DNA of 64,000 bases from JAENWD01 sp963837165 (GTDB taxonomy: Bacteria > Acidobacteriota > Vicinamibacteria > Vicinamibacterales > JAENWD01), in contig CAWIMD010000001.1 of NCBI GenBank assembly GCA_963837165.1, forward strand, positions 434,001-498,000, written 5' to 3'. This document shows positions 1 to 8,855 of this stretch, piece after piece; position 1 is the first letter of the stretch, and each line of letters begins with the position of its first letter. The notes beneath the pieces are model-generated. The model was not told the DNA's origin, did not search any database, and was given only the letters and a program-made list of their open reading frames with translations. The position numbers and the translations under genes were made by a program.

Positions 1-2
1 CG

Positions 3-584
3 CTCGGCGCGGCCGGCGCGGCCGCCGCCGATCGGCCCGCGTACGTGATCGTGCCCACCGGCTCGCCGCTGCGGCTCGATCAGAGCCGCGCCACCCTGTT
101 CGACACGCCGGCGCTCTCGGTGTCGGTGGAGAACCGCCACACGGCGCCCGTGACGTTCACGCTGCGGATCTGGATCTTCGATCCGCAGAACCGGCTGAAA
201 GGCGCCATGGACTACTGCGTGGCCGAGCCGCTGGATCGGTCCTCGCGGGGCCAGTACTTCGTGCCGCTCAGCGTCCACGGCATCACCGCCCGCGACCGCG
301 GCGTCGTCACCATTGCCGCGGCCCAATCCGATGCCAGGAGCTGGCAGCTCGCCGAGTCGACCACCGACCAGATCGAGGCGGCGCGCGCCGAGGCGCAGCG
401 CTACTCGCCGACGCTCACCCTGGCGGCGGGTACGCCCGCCGCGCCAGACGCCCCGCGCTGCCCGTGCGTCTGCGCCGCGGTCGTGTCGTGGTGCGACCAG
501 ACGTGCAGCCGGACACGGGCCGACGCGTTCACCTGCAGCCCGAGTTCCGCCGCGGGGTGCGAAGCGGGATGCTCGTGCCGCTGA
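3..584 (+). CDS. Secreted Cys-rich hypothetical protein, 5' end outside the window
   Basis: The frame is already open at base 3 and its first codons read LGAAGAAAADRPA, which looks like the end of a signal peptide. The real start is therefore upstream of the window. About 130 residues of beta-rich, domain-like sequence follow. The last 43 residues hold nine cysteines (RCPCVC, WCDQTC, FTC, GCEAGCSC), which suggests a disulfide-bonded tail outside the cytoplasm. No family recognised. The stop lies 25 bases before the AsmA-like gene, so the two may be cotranscribed. Confidence 0.6.
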   Translation, partial: LGAAGAAAADRPAYVIVPTGSPLRLDQSRATLFDTPALSVSVENRHTAPVTFTLRIWIFDPQNRLKGAMDYCVAEPLDRSSRGQYFVPLSVHGITARDRGVVTIAAAQSDARSWQLAESTTDQIEAARAEAQRYSPTLTLAAGTPAAPDAPRCPCVCAAVVSWCDQTCSRTRADAFTCSPSSAAGCEAGCSCR

Positions 585-609
585 CCGCCCGCCTCGTCCA
601 GGGGGCGGC

Positions 610-2145
610 GTGACCGCGCGCCGGCGGCTGCTGTGGATTGGCGCCGCTGTCCTGACGGCGCTCGCGGCTGTCGCGGGGGCCCTCGTGTACGACTGGCAGA
701 TCCCCCGCGTGCGGGAGCGGCTCGTCGAGATCCTGTCCGAGCAGCTGGACAGCGACGTGGACCTGGCCGACCTCGATGTCACGCTCGGCTGGACCGTCCA
801 CGTCGCCGGCCGGCGGCTCGTGCTGCATCACAGGCGGTACAAGGACCTGCCCCCGCTCGTCCGCATCGAGCGTTTCGTCATCGACGTGCCCGTGGTTTCC
901 ATCCTCCACAAGCCCCTGCACGTCGCCGCGGTGGAGTTGACCGGCCTGCGGATCCACATCCCGCCGAAAGAGGAGCGCGACACGGGCGGCCCGGACCTCA
1001 CGTCGAAGCTCCGGGGGCGGTCGCCGGTCGTCGTGGACCAGCTCACTTCCGACGGCGCCGTCCTCGAGATCGCCTCGAGCAAGCCGGGCCGCGAGCCGAA
1101 GACGTTCGAGCTGCATCACCTCGTCCTCACCGACGCGGCCTTCGATCGCCCGACGTCGTACCACACCGAGCTCACCAACCCGATCCCGAAAGGCACCATC
1201 GTCGCACGAGGCACCTTCGGTCCGTGGGAGCCGGACGACCCGTCGCTGACGCCGCTGACCGGCGTGTACACCTTCGCCCACGCGGACCTCGGCACGATCA
1301 AGGGCATTGGCGGGCAGCTCGAATCCGAGGGGCACTTCTCCGGCCGCCTCGAGCAGATCAACGTGCAGGGGAGCACCCGGACCCCGGACTTCACCCTCGA
1401 CATCGGGGGCAAGCCCGTGCCCCTGACGACCGACTTCTCGGCCATCGTGGACGGCACCAACGGCGACACCCTCCTGACCAGGGTCAACGCGGTCCTCGGC
1501 CAATCGAAGATCACCGCCAAGGGTGGTATCGTGCACGTCGAGGGAAGGAAAGGGCGCACCGTGCAGCTCGACGCCACGATCACCGGGGGACATCTCGAGG
1601 ACGTGCTCCACCTGGCGACCGACAGCGAGCCACCCGCGATGAGCGGGGCGCTCAATCTGACGACTCACATCGATCTGCCGCCGGGCGAGGCCGACGTGCC
1701 GATCCGGCTGCGCCTGAAGGGCTCGTTCGACGTCGCCTCGGCGCGGTTCTCGAGCGACAAGGTCCAGCGCAAGATCGACGAGCTCAGCCGCCGCGGGCGC
1801 GGCACGCCGGAGGACACAGGTGTCCAGAACGTCGCGTCCGATCTGAAGGGCCGGTTCGCGCTGGGCGGCGGCACTCTCCGCCTGTCGGAGGTGTCCTTCG
1901 CGGTGCGCGGCGCCACGATCCGCCTCGGCGGCACCTACTCGCTGCCGCATCAGACCCTGAACTTCGCCGGCACGGCGCGCATGCAGGCGAAGGCCTCGCA
2001 CATGGTGACCGGCTGGAAGCGCTTTCCGCTCAAGATCCTCGATCCTCTGCTCGCGAAGGACGGCGCCGGCACGGTGTTGCCCATCAAGGTCACCGGCACC
2101 GTCAAGCAGCCGGACTTCAAGGTGGAAGTCAGCAAGATCTTCTGA
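610..2145 (+). CDS. AsmA-like protein (DUF748/AsmA C-terminal type)
   Basis: A 511-residue protein. It has one N-terminal membrane segment (about residues 8-28, rich in Ala, Leu and Val) and then a long periplasmic beta-rich region. The C-terminal part (RFALGGGTLRLSEVSF, IRLGGTYSLPHQTLNF, then a tail like VTGTVKQPDFKVE) has the repeating beta pattern of the AsmA C-terminal domain. Such proteins are tied to outer-membrane biogenesis and lipid transport between membranes; the role here is inferred. GTG at 610 is chosen because it comes just before the membrane segment. An upstream extension of the frame would overlap the preceding gene. Confidence 0.75.
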   Translation: MTARRRLLWIGAAVLTALAAVAGALVYDWQIPRVRERLVEILSEQLDSDVDLADLDVTLGWTVHVAGRRLVLHHRRYKDLPPLVRIERFVIDVPVVSILHKPLHVAAVELTGLRIHIPPKEERDTGGPDLTSKLRGRSPVVVDQLTSDGAVLEIASSKPGREPKTFELHHLVLTDAAFDRPTSYHTELTNPIPKGTIVARGTFGPWEPDDPSLTPLTGVYTFAHADLGTIKGIGGQLESEGHFSGRLEQINVQGSTRTPDFTLDIGGKPVPLTTDFSAIVDGTNGDTLLTRVNAVLGQSKITAKGGIVHVEGRKGRTVQLDATITGGHLEDVLHLATDSEPPAMSGALNLTTHIDLPPGEADVPIRLRLKGSFDVASARFSSDKVQRKIDELSRRGRGTPEDTGVQNVASDLKGRFALGGGTLRLSEVSFAVRGATIRLGGTYSLPHQTLNFAGTARMQAKASHMVTGWKRFPLKILDPLLAKDGAGTVLPIKVTGTVKQPDFKVEVSKIF

Positions 2146-2173
2146 CGCGATCCTCAGGCCCAAGGAGGCGCAG

Positions 2174-2596
2174 ATGACACGCGACGGGATCGTCACGCTG
2201 CTGGATCGGCATCGGGACTCGTTCCTCCGGCGCGATGCCGCGGCGCTGGCGGCCGACCACGCGGCCGACGGCACGTTCGAGAGCCCCGCCCACGGCGTCG
2301 TCCGGGGTCGGCCGGCCATCGAGAACGTCTACCGGTACTGGTTCACCGCGTTTCCGGACCTCCAGCTCACGTGGGAATCGCCGCTGATCGTCGAGGATCG
2401 CGCGGCGGTGTTCTGGAGCTTCACCGGCACGGCCGATGGCCCGTTCTTCGGCATGGCGGGCGCCGGGACGCACGTCGAGATGCAGGGCGCCGCGGATTAC
2501 CGCTTCGGGCCCGACGGCATCGCTTCGGTCCGGCACGTGTTCGACTTCTCGAGCGTGCTCGTCAAGACCGGCGTGCTGAAGGTGAAGCCGGCGTAG
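2174..2596 (+). CDS. NTF2-like / SnoaL-type ester cyclase family protein
   Basis: A 140-residue single-domain protein of the NTF2-like cone fold (SnoaL-like polyketide cyclase/ester cyclase group). Family features visible are the N-terminal helix ending in HAADGTFESP, the strand-helix FTAFPDLQLTWESPLIV, and the ending GIASVRHVFDFSSVLVKTGVL. Members bind small hydrophobic molecules or act as cyclases and hydrolases; the substrate cannot be read from sequence. The ATG has a strong ribosome site, AAGGAGG, about 7 bases upstream. It follows the AsmA-like gene by 28 bases, so one transcript is likely. Confidence 0.8.
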   Translation: MTRDGIVTLLDRHRDSFLRRDAAALAADHAADGTFESPAHGVVRGRPAIENVYRYWFTAFPDLQLTWESPLIVEDRAAVFWSFTGTADGPFFGMAGAGTHVEMQGAADYRFGPDGIASVRHVFDFSSVLVKTGVLKVKPA

Positions 2597-2711
2597 CGGA
2601 GCGAGCAGAGGACGCAGAGCAGACCCACTCGCAGGGATCGCCGAGGGCACGAGATCGCCGAGGCGCGCGGCCAACGAGTGCGAGCCCGGCGCCGGCCGCG
2701 AAGCGGCCGGC

Positions 2712-2794
2712 CAGGCGGGCGGATGGCTCCCGGCAGGAGAAGGGCAGGTGAGTGCTCTGAGGCCTTCTTCTGCCGGGAGCCACCCGCCCGCCTG
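2712..2794. repeat. 32-bp inverted repeat (long hairpin)
   Basis: The arms at 2712-2743 and 2763-2794 are reverse complements with two mismatches in 32 bases and a 19-base loop. The region from 2597 to 2910 holds no convincing gene. It lies between the NTF2-like gene and a permease remnant. The element may be a REP/MITE-like palindrome or a strong transcript end; there is no U-tract. Confidence 0.7.
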
Positions 2795-2910
2795 ATCGCG
2801 GCTGCGCCGCGCCGCCGGTCTCGCAGCCTGCGCCGCGGTGCTGGTGCTCTCCGCGTCCCTCCGCCCCCTTGCGATCTCTGCGACGATGCCTGCTCGGCGT
2901 GCTCCGCTTC

Positions 2911-3328
2911 CTCGACGCGCCCGTGGCGATCGTGAATCGCTCGGCGGCCGCCAGGTACGGGGGTCACGACGTCTTGGGCCTGCGGCTGCACGTATCCGAC
3001 GACGAGCCCCGGACCATCGTCGGCATCGTCGGCGACATCCGGCATGGCGGCCTCTATGCGGACGAGGGTGCCGTGCTGTACGTGCCGTACGCGCAGAAGA
3101 CTTTCGCGTTCCTGAACTGGATGGGGTTCGTCGTGCGAAGCGCCGGGCCACCGCCGTCGCTCGCGCTGCTGAGCGAGACGCTGGCGCAGACTCGCCTTCG
3201 CGAACGGCGATCTGGCGCCCGCCTGGGCGGCCTGGGCGCTGATGATGCTCAGCGCCGGGATCGCGGCGCTCGCTCCCGCCCTCCGCGCCGCCCGGCTCGA
3301 GCCGCGCGCCCTCCTGCAGGCTGAGTAG
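2911..3328 (+). pseudogene. Remnant of an ADOP-type MacB/FtsX permease
   Basis: Only the second periplasmic core and the extreme C-terminus of the family survive. DAPVAIVNRSAAARYGG and PRTIVGIVGDIRHGG match the second MacB-type core. After a frame change near 3200 the reading continues as LMMLSAGIAALAPALRAARL and ends LEPRALLQAE before the stop at 3326. The four-helix FtsX segment expected between these parts is missing. A complete relative of this family is at 57388-59883. I read this as a decayed, internally deleted copy. Confidence 0.75.
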
Positions 3329-3338
3329 ATCGGCGCTC

Positions 3339-3487
3339 GTGCAGCACAGGCTTTCAGGCCTGCCAACTGAAGGGCAGACCTGAAGGGCAGACCTAAAGGT
3401 CTGCGCTACATGCGTCGCTACATGACGTCACGCGCCACATGCGTCACGCGGGGCGCTCATGTAGCGCAGGCCTTCAGGCCTGCCAAC
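3339..3487. repeat. Cluster of GTAGCGCAG-type palindromic repeats
   Basis: Two forward copies (3339-3367 and 3460-3487) and one or two partial inverted copies (3372-3415) of a 28-bp unit. The unit has a self-complementary core like GCAGGCCTTCAGGCCTGC followed by CAAC. The cluster lies between converging genes (the permease remnant and the mutase). A bidirectional transcript end is plausible but not shown. Other copies are at 27495, 48032, 50041 and 52922. Confidence 0.85.
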
Positions 3488-3491
3488 GGGG

Positions 3492-4860
3492 TTACGCGAG
3501 CAGCTGCGCGACGCGCGTGTAGAGCGCCTCGGTGCGCTCGGCCTCCCGCGTCTCCACCGCCAGCCGCAGGATGGGCTCGGTGTTCGACGCCCGGACGTGA
3601 ATCCAGCCCTCGGCGATCGAGAGCTTGAGGCCGTCGGTGCGATCCAGCGTCGCGGCCGGGAACGCCTCTTCCAGCGCCTGCATCATCGGTCCGAGCCGCC
3701 CGTGCTGAAAGGGCAGCATCCCGAGCCGTCGCGCGTAGCGGGGCAGCGCGGCGTCCAGGGCCGAGATGGGCTGCCCGGTCTCGGCCATCCGATCCAGCAG
3801 GAGCGCCATGCCCGTGTAGCTGTCCCGGCAGAGGTGAACCGCGGGAAAGATGATGCCGCCGTTGGCGCCCTCGCCGCCGATCGCGGCCGACACTCCCTGC
3901 ATCTGCTCGACGACGTTGGCCTCGCCGACGGCCGTCCGGTACACGCGCCGCCCGTGCGCGTGCGCGACGTCGTCGATCACCGCGGACGTCATCAGGTTCA
4001 CCACCACGTCGCCGGACACGCGCCGCAGCGCCGCATCCACCGCCAGCGCGAGGACATCGTCGTTGTCGAGGACGCGGCCGGTCTCGTCCACGACCGCCAG
4101 GCGGTCGCCGTCGGGGTCCTGGGCGAAGCCGATGGCGGCGCCGGTGCGCACCACGAGCGCGGCCAGATCGCCGAGCGTGTCGGGCCGGGGCTCCGGCACG
4201 CGCGGGAACGGGCGCGTCGGGTCGATCGCGATGGCGTCGAGAGCGCAGCCGAGGTCGTGCTCGAGAAAGCCGGGCGTCAGCACGGCGCCCGCGCCGTTGA
4301 CGGCATCCAGGGCCACGCGGAACCGGCGCGCCGATGATCCTCGGCACGTCCACGTGGGACAGGACGCGCGTCAGGTGAAGCCGCGCCGCATCCGCCGGCG
4401 CGGGCGAGACCGTCCGGATCTCCGCGTTGGTGGCCTCCACGAAGCTGCGCTGGTGATAGAGGTCCAGCAGCTCCGATCGCTCGTAGGTGTTGAAGAAGAG
4501 ACCGCCGCCGTTGAACAGCTTCACGGCGTTGTACTCGGCCGGGTTGTGCGACGCGGTGATGGCGAGGCCGCCCCGCGCACGGGTCGCGGCGATGAACACC
4601 TGGAGCGACGGCGTGGGAATCACGCCGGCATCGACGACCTCGCACCCGGCCGCCAGCAGGCCGCACGCCACGGCGTGGCTGAGCATCGGACCGCTGGAAC
4701 GCGTATCGCGCCCGACGACCACCCGGCCGCTGCCGACGTAGGTGGCGAACGCCTGGGCGAACGCGCTGGCGATCGACGGCGTGAAGAACTCCCCGACGAC
4801 GCCGCGGACGCCGGAGACGCCGATCTTGAGCAGGTGCTCGCGGCGCACGTCGTCAGGCAC
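3492..4860 (-). CDS. Phosphohexomutase (GlmM / phosphomannomutase family), one frameshift
   Basis: Alpha-D-phosphohexomutase that would move phosphate between C1 and C6 of a hexose or hexosamine. All four active-site loops are readable: the phosphoserine loop ITASHNPAEYNAVKLF, the metal loop DPDGDRLAVVD, the sugar loop GEGANGGIIF, and the phosphate-binding loop RASNTEPILRL. The frame breaks once near 4325-4335, where one base seems to be missing. The first part reads to ...DVPRIIGA and the second resumes at VALDAVNGAGAV. Joined length is about 456 residues, normal for the family. The GTG start at 4860 overlaps the preceding mutase gene by 8 bases, implying translational coupling. Sequencing error or a recent mutation are both possible. 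Confidence 0.8.
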
Positions 4861-6229
4861 GGCGGCGGACCTCCTCGAGCAGCGTGTCGAACAGGGCCTG
4901 CGGCGATCCGCCGCGCTGCTCGCAAATCACGCGCACGATCGGCTCGGTCTGGCTGACGCGCACGTGGAACCAGCGGTCGGGCCACTCGACTCTGAGGCCG
5001 TCCACGGTGCTGCCTTCGCCCGCGCCGTCGCCCTCGGTGTACCGCTCCCGCAGGTCGGCCAGCAGCTTCGGGACCTGGGGCGAGGACAGCGGCACCTCTC
5101 CCTTCAGCAGCGTGAACGAGGGATAGTCGTCCACGATCGACGAGAGCGGCCGGTCCCGCTCGGCCATCAGCGTGAGGACGGCCAGCATCGACGCGATGCC
5201 GTCGTAGACGAACCGGAAGCGCGGCATCATGACCGCGCCGGTGCCCTCGCCGGCCACCGCCACGTGCTCGGGGCGGTAGGCGGCGAGCGCGTCCATCGCC
5301 GCCGCGCGGCCCACCGGAATCCGCAGGACGCGGCCACCGTGACGCGCGGCGATTTCGTCCACGAGCGCGGTGGTCGAGAAGTTGGTGATGACCAGGCGGC
5401 CCGGCTCGTGCGCCAGCAGGTGGTCGGCGACCAGCGGCAGGACGATCTCCTCGGACAGCGCGCGGCCCCGGTCGTCGGCGATGGCCACCCGATCCGAATC
5501 GACATCGAAGAGAAACCCGGCATCGGCGCCGAGCGGCCGCATCAGCGGCGCGAGCTGCAGCGACACCATTCTCGCGGTGGTCGCCGGCGCGTGGGCGAAG
5601 ACGACGCCCTCGAGCCGCTCGTTGATCAGGATGAACCGGAAGCCGTGGCGCTCGTTCAGGCGGCGCAGCACGAGCGCGGACGTGCCGCTGCAGCAGTCCA
5701 CCAGGACCTTGAAGCCCCGCAGGCGGTCGAACCCGAAGGCCCCGGCGAGATCGTCCAGATAGGCGTCGAGCGCGTCGGGATCCTCCACCCGACGGCCGAT
5801 GCGGTCCCACTCGACGTACACGGTCCGCCGCAGGTGATAGAGGTCCAGCAGCTCGCTGGCCTCGCTGCTCGAGAGGTACCGGCCGTGCGGGCCGAAGAAC
5901 TTCAGCGCGTTCCACTCCGCGGCGTTGTGGCTGGCGCCAATCGACACGCCGCCGGCCGCGCCGGCGCGTCGAATCGCGTGCTGCACCACGGGCGTGGACG
6001 TGAGGCCGAGGTCCACGACGTCCCGTCCCGAGGCGAGCAGGGCGGCCAGCACGGCCTCCCGCAGCATGGTGCTGCTCGCGCGGGGATCGCGCCCGACCAC
6101 GACGGGCCCCGGAGGCGCGAGGAACGCGGCGAAGGCCGCCGTGAACTCGAGCGCGGTCGCGCCCGTCAGGCCGGGACCGACGACGCCGCGGACCCCGGCG
6201 GGGGAGACGCGAAGCGCGCGCATCAGCAT
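4853..6229 (-). CDS. Phosphohexomutase paralogue with altered sugar loop
   Basis: A 458-residue member of the same family as the next gene downstream. It keeps the phosphoserine loop (GASHNAAEWNALKFFG), the metal loop (DVDSDRVAIADD) and the phosphate loop (RVSQTEPIVRV). The sugar-binding loop reads GEGTGAVMMP instead of the usual GE-x-(S/A)-GG, and the phosphoserine loop has SHNA rather than SHNP. Different sugar specificity or a changed role is likely. The start is ATG 6229, just before LMRALRVSPAGVRGVVG; the frame continues upstream but without family sequence. The gene is divergent from glcD with a 95-bp gap. Confidence 0.8.
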   Translation of the reverse strand: MLMRALRVSPAGVRGVVGPGLTGATALEFTAAFAAFLAPPGPVVVGRDPRASSTMLREAVLAALLASGRDVVDLGLTSTPVVQHAIRRAGAAGGVSIGASHNAAEWNALKFFGPHGRYLSSSEASELLDLYHLRRTVYVEWDRIGRRVEDPDALDAYLDDLAGAFGFDRLRGFKVLVDCCSGTSALVLRRLNERHGFRFILINERLEGVVFAHAPATTARMVSLQLAPLMRPLGADAGFLFDVDSDRVAIADDRGRALSEEIVLPLVADHLLAHEPGRLVITNFSTTALVDEIAARHGGRVLRIPVGRAAAMDALAAYRPEHVAVAGEGTGAVMMPRFRFVYDGIASMLAVLTLMAERDRPLSSIVDDYPSFTLLKGEVPLSSPQVPKLLADLRERYTEGDGAGEGSTVDGLRVEWPDRWFHVRVSQTEPIVRVICEQRGGSPQALFDTLLEEVRRRA

Positions 6230-6324
6230 CGGCAGATCCGGCGCCGTGCGGCGTGGTGAATGGGGCGGGTCGGCATGGAGATTCGCGGCAACGCAGCCGC
6301 GACGGACAGTATAGTGGGAGCGGA

Positions 6325-7776
6325 ATGGCCGCGCCGCCCGTCGATGTCGTCGCCGCGCTCGCGCGGCTGCTGCCCGCCGATCGCCTGCTGACCCGGCCTG
6401 GTGCGCTCGCCGCCTACGAGACCGACGGCCTGACGTCGTTTCGTGCGCGTCCACGGGCCGTCGTGATGGCCGAGTCGCAGGATGAGGTGGTCGAGGTCGT
6501 GAAGATCTGCGCCGCCGCGGGCGTGCCGTTCATGGCGCGCGGCAGCGGGACGAGCCTCTCCGGCGGGGCCGTGCCGGTCGAGGACGGGATCCTCATCGCG
6601 CTGAACCGCCTCAACCGGGTGGTGCGGTTCGATCCGGTCTCGCGCGTGGCCGTCGTGGAGCCCGGAGTCGTGAACCTCGCGGTGACGACGCTCGGGGCGC
6701 CGCACGGCCTCTACTACGCGCCGGATCCGTCCAGCCAGCAGGTCTGCACGATCGGCGGCAACGTCGCGTTCAACTCCGGCGGCGCGCACTGCTTCCGGCA
6801 CGGCATGACCGCCAATCACGTGCTCGGCATCAAGGCCGTCCTGGCCGACGGCACCCTCGTGCAGCTCGGGGGCGACAGCCTGGAGCAGGCCGGCCCGGAC
6901 CTGGCGGGGCTGTTCGTGGGATCCGAGGGGCTGTTCGGCATCGCGCTCGAGATCACGCTGCGCCTGGTGGCGCGGCCCGAGATCTACCGGACCGTGCTGG
7001 CCGCGTATGCGTCGCTGCAGGCGGCCGGCGACGCGGTGTCGCGTGTGATCCGATCGGGCCTGCTGCCGGGCGCGATGGAGATCATGGACCGTCTCTCGAT
7101 CCAGGCCGCCGAGGCCGCGGTGGCGCCGGGCTACCCGGCCGGCGCGGCGGCCGTGCTCATCGTCGAGCTCGAAGGCGAAGGGGCGCAGGTCGCGGCGGAG
7201 TTCGATCGGCTGATGGCGCTGATCGGTGAATCCGGCGCCACCGAGACGCGCGTGGCACGGGACGATCAGGATCGCGCCCGCATCTGGAAGGGGCGCAAGT
7301 CGGCGTTCTCGGCCGCCGGGCGGCTCAGCCCGGACTTCATCGTGCAGGACGGCGTGGTGCCGCGCGCCCGCCTGGGCGAGGCGCTGGCGTCGATCGAGGC
7401 GCTGTCGCGACAGCACGGCATCCGCGTGGCCAACGTGTTCCACGCGGGCGACGGGAACCTGCACCCGCTGATCCTCTACGACGGCCGCCAGGCCGGCGCG
7501 CACGATCGCGCCGAGGCGCTGGCGGCCGACATCATCCGTCTCTGCATCGGGCTCGGCGGGTCGATCACCGGCGAGCACGGCGTCGGCCTCGAGAAGCGCC
7601 AGTTCCTGCGCGAGATGTACAGCGAGGCCGACCTCGACTGCATGCGGCGCCTGCGGCTCGCCATGGACCCGGGCGAGCTGGCGAACCGCGGCAAGAAGCT
7701 CGCGTCGGCGGCGGACACGGGATTCAGCCACGGCCTGCACCCGCTCGAACGGGCAGGCATCATCTCCCGCGCATGA
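6325..7776 (+). CDS. glcD: Glycolate oxidase FAD-linked subunit GlcD
   Basis: A 483-residue flavoprotein of the FAD_binding_4 / FAD-oxidase C family. The PP-loop for FAD (MARGSGTSLSGGAVP), the second FAD region (CTIGGNVAFNSGGAHCFRHG) and the C-terminal cap with NVFHAGDGNLHP and GEHGVGLEK are intact. GlcD oxidises glycolate (or D-lactate) to the 2-oxoacid, working with GlcE and GlcF. The ATG at 6325 has GGGAG upstream. A possible -10 box TATAGT (6310-6315) would give a very short leader. It overlaps glcE by four bases (ATGA). Confidence 0.93.
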   Translation: MAAPPVDVVAALARLLPADRLLTRPGALAAYETDGLTSFRARPRAVVMAESQDEVVEVVKICAAAGVPFMARGSGTSLSGGAVPVEDGILIALNRLNRVVRFDPVSRVAVVEPGVVNLAVTTLGAPHGLYYAPDPSSQQVCTIGGNVAFNSGGAHCFRHGMTANHVLGIKAVLADGTLVQLGGDSLEQAGPDLAGLFVGSEGLFGIALEITLRLVARPEIYRTVLAAYASLQAAGDAVSRVIRSGLLPGAMEIMDRLSIQAAEAAVAPGYPAGAAAVLIVELEGEGAQVAAEFDRLMALIGESGATETRVARDDQDRARIWKGRKSAFSAAGRLSPDFIVQDGVVPRARLGEALASIEALSRQHGIRVANVFHAGDGNLHPLILYDGRQAGAHDRAEALAADIIRLCIGLGGSITGEHGVGLEKRQFLREMYSEADLDCMRRLRLAMDPGELANRGKKLASAADTGFSHGLHPLERAGIISRA

Positions 7777-8855
7777 CGAGCCGGCCGACCACGATCGACG
7801 AGGTCCGGCAGGCCGTCGTCCAGCAGCCTCGCATGCGGATCCGCGGCGGGGGCACCAAATCATTGACGATTGCGGGATTGACGATTGACGATTGGCCGGT
7901 CCTCGACGTCAGCGGGCTGTCGGGCATCGTCGAACACACGCCCGAGGAGTGCACGTTCACCGCCCTGGCGGGCACGCGGGTGGCCGCGATCGAGGAACGG
8001 CTGGCCGCTCACGGACAGTACCTGCCGTTCGACCCTCCGTTCGCGGCAGCCGGCGCCACGATCGGCGGCACCGTCGCGGCGGGTGCGAGCGGATCGTGCC
8101 GGTATCGGTACGGCGGGATCCGCGACTTCCTCATCGGCGCCCGAATCGTCGACGGCAAGGGCCGGCTCGTGGCGAGCGGCGGCAAGGTCGTGAAGAACGC
8201 CGCCGGGTTCCTGCTGCACCAGGCCATGATCGGCAGCGCCGGGCGGCTGGGCGTGCTCGCCGAGCTGACGTTCAAGGTGTTCCCGCGCGCGGAGGCGTAC
8301 GCCACCGTTCGCGCCACGGCCTCCGATCTGGCGGCCGCACTGGCGGTGCTCGCCACCGCCCGCGCGGGTCTGTTCGACCTGGAAGCCGCCGACATCGAGG
8401 CGCCTGCCACCGTGTGGCTGCGGCTGGGAGGTGCGGCGACGGCGCTGCCGGCACGCACCGCGGCGCTGCGGCGGGCACTGCGTGTCCCCACCGACGCGCT
8501 CACCGGCGATGATGACGACGGCGTCTGGCGACGGGCGCGCGAATTCGCATGGGCGCCGCCTGACGCCGCGCTGGTGCGGGTCCCGCTGACGACCTCTCGC
8601 GTCCCCGCGCTGGAGGAGGTCCTGGCCGCGGCCGGCGCGTCGCGCCGCTATGCCATCGGCGGGAACGTCGCGATGATTGCCTGGCCTGGCGCCCTCCAGC
8701 CGCTCGCGAGTGCGCTCGACGCGCAGGGGCTCACCGGGCAGGTCCTCGGAGGACCGGCGGGCCGGCCGCTCATCGGCAGGATGGTGCCGAACGAGTTCTG
8801 GCGGCGCGTCCGGGAGGTGATGGACCCGGACGGCCGGTTTGGCGGCGACGACTGA
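7773..8855 (+). CDS. glcE: Glycolate oxidase subunit GlcE
   Basis: A 360-residue FAD-binding subunit, shorter than GlcD as usual. It shows MRIRGGGTKS (FAD PP-loop), GIVEHTPEECTFTALAGT, FAAAGATIGGTVAAGASG and SGGKVVKNAAGFLL, all typical of GlcE. It pairs with GlcD in the glycolate oxidase complex. It overlaps glcD by 4 bp and glcF by 1 bp (TGATG), so the three are translationally coupled. Bases 7861-7894 inside the gene are an AT-richer run of ATTGACGATT words that is read in frame as LTIAGLTIDDW, at a point where the family is variable. Confidence 0.92.
   Translation: MTSRPTTIDEVRQAVVQQPRMRIRGGGTKSLTIAGLTIDDWPVLDVSGLSGIVEHTPEECTFTALAGTRVAAIEERLAAHGQYLPFDPPFAAAGATIGGTVAAGASGSCRYRYGGIRDFLIGARIVDGKGRLVASGGKVVKNAAGFLLHQAMIGSAGRLGVLAELTFKVFPRAEAYATVRATASDLAAALAVLATARAGLFDLEAADIEAPATVWLRLGGAATALPARTAALRRALRVPTDALTGDDDDGVWRRAREFAWAPPDAALVRVPLTTSRVPALEEVLAAAGASRRYAIGGNVAMIAWPGALQPLASALDAQGLTGQVLGGPAGRPLIGRMVPNEFWRRVREVMDPDGRFGGDD

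Noticed and set aside
529..2319. Long minus-strand open frame (about 596 codons) opposite the AsmA-like gene
   Set aside because: Arg/Ala/Gly-rich shadow translation caused by high GC; the plus strand has a membrane helix and AsmA-like pattern.
2869..2970. Start codon at 2869 for an intact small permease-like protein
   Set aside because: The first residues do not match the family; homology begins only near 2914 and the C-terminus is in another frame.
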